From assembly GCA_002401545.1 (NCBI GenBank), contig NVTJ01000022.1, forward strand, positions 18,956-28,097: a DNA stretch of 9,142 bases, given 5' to 3'. Below are positions 1 through 5,205 of this stretch, one piece after another (the stretch's first letter is position 1; each line of letters starts with the position of its first letter). The notes below the pieces were generated by a model, which did no database searches, had not been told where the DNA came from, and saw only the letters and a list, made by a program, of their open reading frames with translations. A program made the translations under genes and the position numbers. The stretch is from Alphaproteobacteria bacterium. Lineage in GTDB: Bacteria; Pseudomonadota; Alphaproteobacteria; Sphingomonadales; Emcibacteraceae.

Positions 1-66
1 ATCCATGGCCCCCTGACCCGACTTCTGGCCACCGCCCGCAAATCAGCCAAAGACGCGCAAACATAA
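1..66 (+). CDS. 3' end of an unidentified CDS (partial)
   Basis: Frame 1 is open from the window edge to a TAA at 64-66 and encodes 21 residues, ending ...TARKSAKDAQT. Third-position base use resembles the other genes in the window, and the drop to AT-rich DNA right after the stop fits a real gene end. The tail is basic and probably helical. It is too short to assign a family. Other frames are also open over this short stretch, including a minus-strand one, so the call is tentative. Confidence 0.45.
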   Translation: MHGPLTRLLATARKSAKDAQT

Positions 67-144
67 ACAAGCCTGTTGATTCGGTCTGGTCAAAATTGAT
101 AATGGCATGATTATTTATCATCCGGAAACCGTAAAGCAAGCAAG

Positions 145-181
145 AATATTTATTCTATATTTAAAGCATAAAATAAATATT
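145..181. repeat. 10-bp perfect AT-only inverted repeat
   Basis: AATATTTATT at 145-154 is the exact reverse complement of AATAAATATT at 172-181, with a 17-bp spacer. It lies across the 3' end of the minus-strand mini-ORF at 161-220. It could form a weak A/U hairpin in a transcript from either strand or be a protein-binding palindrome. It lacks the GC stem and U-tract of an intrinsic terminator. In such AT-rich DNA a chance origin cannot be excluded. Confidence 0.4.
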
Positions 182-220
182 GCCGGAAATTAAAAGCACA
201 GGCCATTGAATATTTCCCAT
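161..220 (-). CDS. Putative 19-residue hydrophobic peptide (mini-ORF)
   Basis: Reading leftward from 220, ATG opens 19 codons (MGNIQWPVLLISGNIYFML) before TAA at 163-161. The start has a textbook ribosome binding site, AGGAGGTG at 233-226, with 7 nt between AGGAGG and ATG. Further upstream is a perfect extended -10, TGATATAAT at 281-273, which would give a leader of roughly 45 nt. The peptide is almost entirely apolar, so a small membrane peptide or leader peptide is possible. No family is recognised. The alternative is coincidence in AT-rich DNA; the paired promoter and RBS signals are the only support. Confidence 0.35.
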   Translation of the reverse strand: MGNIQWPVLLISGNIYFML

Positions 221-225
221 GCACA

Positions 226-233
226 CACCTCCT
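226..233 (-). promoter_or_regulatory. Consensus Shine-Dalgarno for the minus-strand mini-ORF
   Basis: AGGAGGTG on the minus strand matches the 16S anti-SD core fully and sits 7 nt before an ATG. It is the strongest SD I noticed in the window, stronger than those of the large genes. Confidence 0.4.
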
Positions 234-272
234 GTTTATGGCCATTTTTTCTTAATTAATAAATACTTATAC

Positions 273-281
273 ATTATATCA
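273..281 (-). promoter_or_regulatory. Extended -10 promoter element, minus strand
   Basis: The minus strand reads TGATATAAT, which is the TG-n-TATAAT extended -10 consensus without mismatch. No good -35 is present at 16-18 bp, as extended -10 promoters can allow. The predicted start near 266 would transcribe leftward through the consensus SD and the mini-ORF. Confidence 0.35.
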
Positions 282-347
282 TAATAGCTAGGCCATCTGG
301 ACAGGTCTTATATATATATGTATCTAAATTATTTAATATGCAACCTA

Positions 348-361
348 TTGATTTAAATCAA
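348..361. promoter_or_regulatory. FNR/FixK/Anr-type palindrome
   Basis: TTGATTTAAATCAA is a perfect palindrome and a full match to the TTGAT-N4-ATCAA box bound by FNR-family regulators (FNR, Anr, FixK, Dnr). TTGATTTAA recurs at 364-372, giving a direct repeat 16 bp apart. The centre (354/355) is 22 bp, about two helical turns, upstream of the CtrA box centre, so both proteins would lie on the same DNA face. This points to oxygen- or redox-responsive control of the chemoreceptor gene. Assignment to a specific regulator is inference. Confidence 0.55.
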
Positions 362-368
362 TCTTGAT

Positions 369-384
369 TTAACCCCTTGTTAAC
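369..384 (+). promoter_or_regulatory. CtrA box in the chemoreceptor promoter
   Basis: TTAA-CCCCTTG-TTAAC matches the alphaproteobacterial CtrA consensus TTAA-N7-TTAAC without mismatch. In CtrA-activated promoters this box typically overlaps the -35 position. A weak -10 (TATCTT, 395-400) follows at suitable spacing and would place the transcript start near 407. That falls just before GTG 412 and favours translation from ATG 442. CtrA control of chemotaxis genes is well known in this class; binding here is not shown. Confidence 0.6.
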
Positions 385-394
385 AGGCGTCAAA

Positions 395-400
395 TATCTT
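395..400 (+). promoter_or_regulatory. Candidate -10 element of the chemoreceptor gene
   Basis: TATCTT matches four of six positions of TATAAT and lies 10 bp past the CtrA box. The start site would be about 407, leaving a leader of about 35 nt to ATG 442. It is weak alone and is supported only by its position relative to the CtrA box. Confidence 0.3.
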
Positions 401-441
401 CTTGAGCAAGAGTGATAAATTTAACATTGGTGGTAAGTAAT

Positions 442-2643
442 ATGAGTATTAATCTAAATATCATAAGTGCAGTCAAGAATATGAACATCAGAAATCGCCT
501 GTTTATGGGTTTTGGGGCTGTATGTGCCATATTGGTTCTGGTTATTGGCATAACTATTTTTCAGTTAAAATATATTGATGGTCAAATAAATCGGATTGAT
601 AACCTGCGGGTGCCGACCTCGGCGGCAAGCTCATCACTGGTTAAGGATATTTATGCCTCTTTGGCCAGTTTGCGGGGGTATATGCTCACTGGAAATGACA
701 AGTTCAAAACTCAGCGTGCAGACGTCTGGGCTGACATTGACCAGTCAAAAGTCAACATGGATGTTTTATCCAAAAACTGGACCAACCCGGCCAATGTGAA
801 GGCATGGACGGATTTCAAAGCCACTCTGGAAGAATTCCGCACCGCACAGGTGACGGTCGAAAATATAGCCAACAGTGTGGAACAATATCCTGCCAATATA
901 ATATTGGTCAATGAAGCCATGCCGCGGGCCGCTGTGATGTTCACAAAAATCACCGCCCTGATTGACATGGAAGCAAAGATGCCGGCCACCGCCGAGCGGA
1001 AAAGGCTTCTGGGTATCATGGCCGATGTTCGCGGTACGCTGGGCCTTGGCCTTGCTAATATCCGGGCATTTCTGCTGACTGGTGACAGCGTATTCAAAGA
1101 TAAATTTGGCACATTATGGGCTAAAAACGCGCGGCGTTTTAAAGATTTGCAGAAGGCCGCCGCACTTCTTGGTCCCAAACAGTCTGCGGCCTTTGGTATT
1201 TTCTCCAGACAGCGGGCAGAATTTGACTCTATCCCCGCCAGAATGTTTGAGATTCGCGGCTCCAAGAAATGGAATATGGCCAATTATCTTCTGGTGAAGG
1301 AAGCCGCACCCCGTGCTGGAATTCTTCTTAAAACGCTTGTCGGGGCCGATGGCAAGGGCGGTATGGTCGCTAACCAACGCAATCTGTTATCGGAAGATGT
1401 GGCTGATACTCTTTCCCGCTCTGAGGGTCTGATGACGCTTTTATGGATACTATTGGCCGTTGGGCTGGCCATGGCGGGCGGCATAGTTCTTGTGGTGGCA
1501 GGCTCCATCACCAAACCGGTTGCTGCCATGACGAATGCCATGTCAAAGCTGGCAGAGGGTGATACAGGCGTTGATGTTCCGGGCCTTGACCGCAAGGATG
1601 AGATTGGCGAAATGGCAACATCGGTTAATGTCTTTAAAGTCAATGCCATTGAACGCATACGCCTTGAACAGGAAGCTGAGGAAAACCGGATCGCTCAGGA
1701 AGAAGCTGAAAAAGCCCGCGCCATTGAGAGAAAAACTGCTGAAGAAAACAAACTTGCTGAAGAAAACCGTCTGGAAAAAGAAGCCGAAGAAAAACGTCAG
1801 GCAGACCGTCTGGAAATGGCCCGGAGATTCGAGGAGCGTGTCGGAGGCGTACTGGAAACCGTATCCAGTGCTGCCACGGAATTAAGCGCCACATCTGAAT
1901 CCATGAGCAGTTCTGCAGACACTATGAAGCAAGAAGCCGTATCAGCAGCCGCAGCCGCAAACCAGGCCGGACATAATGTACAACTGGTGGCCAGTGCCTC
2001 CGAAGAAATGACCGTATCGGTTCAGGATATCTCCGGCCAGATAAACAATGCCTCTGCCGCATCGAAAAACGCGTTGAATTCTGTTAATAACGCCTCAACC
2101 AAGGTTACTCAAATGGCCCAAAGTTCCGACAAGATCAGTGAGGTTATCCTGCTGATCAACGATATTGCCGAACAGACAAACCTGCTGGCCCTCAATGCCA
2201 CCATTGAAGCGGCCCGTGCCGGAGAAGCCGGAAAAGGGTTCGCGGTTGTCGCATCAGAAGTGAAAAACCTTGCCAGCCAAACCGCAACGGCCACGGATGA
2301 AATCAGAGCGCAAATCAACAATATGCAGGAAACCACCAATGATACCGTTGTCGCCGTTCAGGAAATTTCCGCAACCATTGGCGAACTGGATACCATATCA
2401 TCTTCCATTGCCGTTGCGGTGGAACAACAGGCGGCGGCCATGCAGGAAATCAGCCGCAACTCTCTGGAGGCGGCATCCGGCACGGAAGCTGCCGGTGAAA
2501 ATGCCAAAAATGTCAGCGAACTGGCCGAGGAAACCGGCAATGCGGCTTCGGATGTCCTCACCGCTTCCAATGAATTATCCGGACAGGCCTCTAGCTTAAA
2601 GACTGCCGTTGACGAATTCCTGACAGAAATCCGTACCGCGTAG
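442..2643 (+). CDS. Methyl-accepting chemotaxis protein with bimodular periplasmic sensor
   Basis: A 733-residue transmembrane chemoreceptor that signals through CheW/CheA. Order (ATG 442 = residue 1): TM1 about 21-42; periplasmic sensor about 43-330; TM2 about 333-356; HAMP about 357-400 (SITKP, DEIGEMA); a highly charged E/K/A helical linker about 405-465; cytoplasmic signalling domain about 466-720 with the hairpin tip around 574-611 (DIAEQTNLLALNATIEAARA). The sensor is internally duplicated: SLRGYMLTG (76-84) recurs as NIRAFLLTG (206-214), and ANIILVNEAMPRA (151-163) as ANYLLVKEAAPRA (280-292). The offset is about 130 residues both times, as in helical bimodular (HBM) sensors. The ligand is unknown. 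No CheR/CheB-tethering pentapeptide is visible at the C-terminus (EIRTA). A start at GTG 412 is open, but ATG 442 has a better upstream GGTGGTAAG and fits the predicted transcript start. Confidence 0.95.
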   Translation: MSINLNIISAVKNMNIRNRLFMGFGAVCAILVLVIGITIFQLKYIDGQINRIDNLRVPTSAASSSLVKDIYASLASLRGYMLTGNDKFKTQRADVWADIDQSKVNMDVLSKNWTNPANVKAWTDFKATLEEFRTAQVTVENIANSVEQYPANIILVNEAMPRAAVMFTKITALIDMEAKMPATAERKRLLGIMADVRGTLGLGLANIRAFLLTGDSVFKDKFGTLWAKNARRFKDLQKAAALLGPKQSAAFGIFSRQRAEFDSIPARMFEIRGSKKWNMANYLLVKEAAPRAGILLKTLVGADGKGGMVANQRNLLSEDVADTLSRSEGLMTLLWILLAVGLAMAGGIVLVVAGSITKPVAAMTNAMSKLAEGDTGVDVPGLDRKDEIGEMATSVNVFKVNAIERIRLEQEAEENRIAQEEAEKARAIERKTAEENKLAEENRLEKEAEEKRQADRLEMARRFEERVGGVLETVSSAATELSATSESMSSSADTMKQEAVSAAAAANQAGHNVQLVASASEEMTVSVQDISGQINNASAASKNALNSVNNASTKVTQMAQSSDKISEVILLINDIAEQTNLLALNATIEAARAGEAGKGFAVVASEVKNLASQTATATDEIRAQINNMQETTNDTVVAVQEISATIGELDTISSSIAVAVEQQAAAMQEISRNSLEAASGTEAAGENAKNVSELAEETGNAASDVLTASNELSGQASSLKTAVDEFLTEIRTA

Positions 2644-2710
2644 AAAGGGTGAAATTAACAGAAGCTGACCCTAAGTCTTAGACTCTTGGGAACTGTCCTG
2701 ATACTATCAA

Positions 2711-2739
2711 CTTATTTTAAGGAAGAAAAATAAAATAAG
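2711..2739 (+). promoter_or_regulatory. A/U-only hairpin over the motor operon's ribosome binding site
   Basis: CTTATTTTA (2711-2719) and TAAAATAAG (2731-2739) are perfect 9-bp inverse complements around an 11-nt loop containing GGAAG. The probable SD of the following gene, AAGGA (2737-2741), begins in the right arm. A second CTTATT (2742-2747) could pair with the same AATAAG, though the intervening loop would be very tight. Pairing of the SD could modulate translation, for example with temperature. The base pairing is seen; the regulation is inference. Confidence 0.4.
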
Positions 2740-2751
2740 GACTTATTCGGC

Positions 2752-4023
2752 ATGACGCGACCTCAGAAATATCTGACAAGAATTACGCTTTTTCTTATAC
2801 CTGTTATTATTCTATGTGTCTTTTTATACCCCAGACTGGAGGAGGCTTTTGCCACAAATCCGGGATTAAACGGATTAATTGCCGGCGTTCTTGTCATTGG
2901 TATTATCTTCTCAATCCGTCAGGTCACCATGCTCAGTCCCGCAGTCAACTGGATTGAAAGCTACCGGAAAAGCGATGCATCGGAAAATACGGGTAACGCG
3001 CCTCAAATCATTGCCCCCATGGCCGCTATGATGGGGGAAAGTGATCGCAAGCTGTCTCTGTCTGCCCTATCCCTGCGCACCATACTGGACGGCATTGCCG
3101 CCCGCATGGACGAAGGCCGCGAAATTACCCGCTACCTCATTGGTCTTTTAATCTTTCTGGGACTGCTGGGCACATTCTGGGGCCTGCTGGGCACCATCGG
3201 TTCCATCAGGGATACCATCGGTAACCTGACCGTGGGTTCCAACGATATCGGCGTCCTGTTTGAAGATTTGAAAGAGGGTCTTGCGGCCCCCCTCGGCGGC
3301 ATGGGAACGGCCTTCAGCTCCTCTCTGTTCGGCCTTGCCGGTTCCGTTGTCCTTGGCTTCATTGATCTTCAGGCCGGTCAGGCCCAGGGCCGGTTCTTCA
3401 ATGATCTGGAAGACTGGCTGTCCACGGTTACAAAATTGTCCCGGGGCAGTAGTCTTGCCGTCGAAGGCAGCGAGGCGGGTGTGCCGGCCTATGTGGGCGC
3501 CCTGCTGGAACAATCTGCCGATAGCCTCGAAAACCTGCATAATGTCATTGCCCGCAGTGAAGAGAGGCGTAACGACGTCAACACCGCCATGCTGGCCTTG
3601 TCAGAACAGCTTTCCACCCTCTCGGACAGCCAGACAGAGATGGGGAATGTACTGAAAAAAATGCTTGAACTATTCTCGCGCCAGATTTCCGGCGAAGATG
3701 ATAAAATCCAGATCAAGCATCTGCGCAATATTGATATCCAGATTAAATATCTGACTGAAGAGACAGTGAAAGGCCAGAACCAGTTCAATGATACCCTGAA
3801 ATCCGAATTCAAACTTCTGGCCCGCACCCTGGGCGCCATGGTTGATAATCGGCCCAGAACGACCAGTTCACCCCAAAAGCCTGAACCCGCCCCTGCTGCC
3901 CCGGTGGTCAAGCCCCCCATAGATAACACCATGGATTATGACATGCCGACCCCCAAGCCAAAGGGCAATAAAAAACCCATCTTCACCACAGATAAGAAAC
4001 TGACCGCCAGAAAGGATGACTGA
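2752..4023 (+). CDS. MotA/TolQ/ExbB-family proton channel subunit with extended cytoplasmic tail
   Basis: A 423-residue inner-membrane protein of the MotA/TolQ/ExbB superfamily. It should form the multimeric ring of an ion-driven motor together with the next gene's product. Four TM segments are visible: about 11-28, 41-57, 127-150 and 178-206. TM3 has the family's GLLGTFWGLLGTIGSI pattern with a buried Thr at 141; TM4 is small-residue rich with Thr186. About 65 cytoplasmic residues separate TM2 and TM3. After TM4 comes an unusual tail of about 215 residues: amphipathic helices (about 245-365, rich in E, Q, L), then a Pro/Ala-rich disordered stretch (372-403) and a basic end. TolQ and ExbB (about 230-240 residues) have no such tail; ZorA of Zorya has a long one but is larger. 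The stop overlaps the next start (TGATG), so the pair is translationally coupled. Existing tools would probably label it MotA or ExbB; it is not a clear orthologue of either. Confidence 0.85.
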   Translation: MTRPQKYLTRITLFLIPVIILCVFLYPRLEEAFATNPGLNGLIAGVLVIGIIFSIRQVTMLSPAVNWIESYRKSDASENTGNAPQIIAPMAAMMGESDRKLSLSALSLRTILDGIAARMDEGREITRYLIGLLIFLGLLGTFWGLLGTIGSIRDTIGNLTVGSNDIGVLFEDLKEGLAAPLGGMGTAFSSSLFGLAGSVVLGFIDLQAGQAQGRFFNDLEDWLSTVTKLSRGSSLAVEGSEAGVPAYVGALLEQSADSLENLHNVIARSEERRNDVNTAMLALSEQLSTLSDSQTEMGNVLKKMLELFSRQISGEDDKIQIKHLRNIDIQIKYLTEETVKGQNQFNDTLKSEFKLLARTLGAMVDNRPRTTSSPQKPEPAPAAPVVKPPIDNTMDYDMPTPKPKGNKKPIFTTDKKLTARKDD

Positions 4024-5120
4024 TGGCCCTTTCGCGCTCAGGCAGGCGGCCCGGCTCATCAATGGACAACAGCTGGCCCGGATTTGTTGATGCCCTCAGC
4101 ACCATGCTGCTGGTTATTATTTTCCTACTGTCAATCTTCATGCTGGCCCAGTTCTTTCTCGGGCAGGCCCTTTCCAGCAAGGACGATATACTGGACAGGC
4201 TCCGGGCCGAAATTTTCGACCTTCAGGACAGCCTGTCCATTCAGGAACAGATTACCAATGATCTGAATGTTGAATTTAACCGCATTTCTTCCAATTTGCA
4301 GGAATCCAACATTTCCAAAGAAGAACTGGCCGCCCGCATATTGGAACTGGAATCGGATCTGGCCGATGCCCAGGGCCGCTCAACGCGGGTTAAAAGAAGC
4401 AGCAAACAGCAAATTCAGGTCATTCGGGATCTGGAAAAAAGATACCGCGCGACAACGGCAACCCTCGCCCGTGAGAAAGAGATGACCGACGCCGCCAAGC
4501 GGAAAATTGACCTGCTCAACCATCAGTTAACCACATTGCGCAAGCAGCTTTCGGTGCTTAATGCCGCCCTTGAAGCCTCTGAGGAACGGGACAAGGATCA
4601 ACGGGTATCCATCCAGAACCTGAGCCAGCGCCTAAATGCCGCCCTCGCCTCCAAGGTTCAGGAACTGAGCCAGTTCCGGTCCGAATTCTTTGGACGGTTG
4701 AAAAAAGTTCTCGGCAGTCGCCGTGATATTCGCATTCATGGCGACCGGTTTGTTTTCCAGTCAGAGGTCCTGTTTTCATCCGGTTCTGCGGTTCTCGGGC
4801 CGGAAGGACGGAATGAAATGTCCAAACTTGCCGATGCGTTAAAGGAAATATCCGCAACAATCCCGAAAAATATTGACTGGGTGTTGCGGGTGGACGGCCA
4901 TACGGATGTCCTGCCCATCAGAACCCGGCAATTCCCCTCCAACTGGGATTTATCAACGGCACGGGCCTTGAGCGTGGTTAAATTTCTGATCTCGAAAGGT
5001 ATCGCCCCGAAAAGACTGGCCGCCACCGGTTTCGGACAATTTCATCCGCTGGACAGCTCTAACAGCCCGCAGGCGCTTAAAAGAAACCGCCGCATAGAAA
5101 TGCGCCTGACCCAGAGGTAG
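4023..5120 (+). CDS. MotB/ZorB-like stator protein with long coiled coil and OmpA-like peptidoglycan-binding domain
   Basis: A 365-residue partner of the upstream channel protein. A short cytoplasmic N-terminus is followed by one TM (about 21-46) whose start, PGFVDALSTMLL, puts Asp23 where MotB carries its proton-binding aspartate. Residues about 50-215 are charged and heptad-like, predicted as a long periplasmic coiled coil. Residues about 240-365 are an OmpA_C domain: FSSGSAVL (251-258), DGHTD (291-295), NWDLSTAR (307-314) and KRNRRIEMRL (353-362). Asp295 and Arg314 align with the diaminopimelate-contacting Asp and Arg of OmpA-type domains. Flagellar MotB has a plug and short linker rather than such a rod. 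AAAGGA lies about 7 nt before the ATG, inside the upstream gene, and the start overlaps its stop by one base. Its last codons are part of a 20-bp tandem duplication. The driven load is unknown. Confidence 0.85.
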   Translation: MALSRSGRRPGSSMDNSWPGFVDALSTMLLVIIFLLSIFMLAQFFLGQALSSKDDILDRLRAEIFDLQDSLSIQEQITNDLNVEFNRISSNLQESNISKEELAARILELESDLADAQGRSTRVKRSSKQQIQVIRDLEKRYRATTATLAREKEMTDAAKRKIDLLNHQLTTLRKQLSVLNAALEASEERDKDQRVSIQNLSQRLNAALASKVQELSQFRSEFFGRLKKVLGSRRDIRIHGDRFVFQSEVLFSSGSAVLGPEGRNEMSKLADALKEISATIPKNIDWVLRVDGHTDVLPIRTRQFPSNWDLSTARALSVVKFLISKGIAPKRLAATGFGQFHPLDSSNSPQALKRNRRIEMRLTQR

Positions 5121-5147
5121 GGATTATGACCCAGAGGTAGGGATTAT
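5108..5147 (+). repeat. Perfect 20-bp tandem duplication at the stop codon
   Basis: GACCCAGAGGTAGGGATTAT occurs at 5108-5127 and again at 5128-5147 without mismatch. Copy one carries the final codons and TAG of the MotB-like gene; copy two is a noncoding echo. Perfect identity suggests a recent slippage event. Copy two also supplies the second in-frame stop of the convergent exporter's repeated tail. Confidence 0.9.
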
Positions 5148-5150
5148 TTA

Positions 5151-5205
5151 TCATCGCCGAACTGAAGCCTGGACTTTCTTTAATCATCGCCAAACTGAAG
5201 TTTGG
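5151..5205 (-). repeat. Imperfect direct repeat of the exporter's C-terminal codons
   Basis: The 22-bp segment at 5184-5205, which codes for the exporter's last residues, is repeated at 5151-5172 with a 33-bp period and four mismatches. Because 33 is a multiple of 3, the outer copy stays in frame past the TAA stop (5182-5180) and reads RKSRLQFGDDK, then TAA at 5146-5144. Differences are TTT/TTC (synonymous), AAA/AGG (K to R) and one or more bases in the preceding codon. Confidence 0.75.

Larger units (their letters stand above)
67..441. other. AT-rich regulatory intergenic region
   Basis: This gene-poor stretch is much richer in A and T than the flanking genes. It contains a 10-bp inverted repeat (145-181), a minus-strand mini-ORF with strong signals (161-281), three scattered copies of GGCCAT (201, 240, 291), an alternating TA run (about 309-319), an FNR-type palindrome (348-361) and a CtrA box (369-384). 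I see no tRNA, no rho-independent terminator with a U-tract, and no long ORF. It most likely separates the upstream gene from the chemoreceptor and holds the latter's promoter. Confidence 0.7.

Noticed and set aside
256..270. Second CtrA-like match TTAA-N7-TTAT upstream of the chemoreceptor
   Set aside because: One mismatch in very AT-rich DNA and far from any start; expected by chance.
412..441. GTG 412 as start of the chemoreceptor (10 extra residues)
   Set aside because: No good SD upstream, and it would begin only about 5 nt after the predicted transcript start; ATG 442 has better context. It is not formally excluded.
711..1283. Long antisense open frames within the chemoreceptor and other genes
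   Set aside because: No RBS or family resemblance; they mirror the codon bias of the real genes on the opposite strand.
2644..2710. Imperfect hairpin around CCCTAAGTC...TTGGG (2669-2690) as a terminator after the chemoreceptor
   Set aside because: The stem has bulges and no U-tract follows; readthrough into the motor genes remains possible.
2752..5120. A complete Zorya anti-phage system
   Set aside because: No ZorC, ZorD helicase or ZorE nuclease genes flank the pair; the next gene is an MsbA-like exporter, and the partner's long rod is unlike ZorB. Only distant kinship of the motor module is supported.
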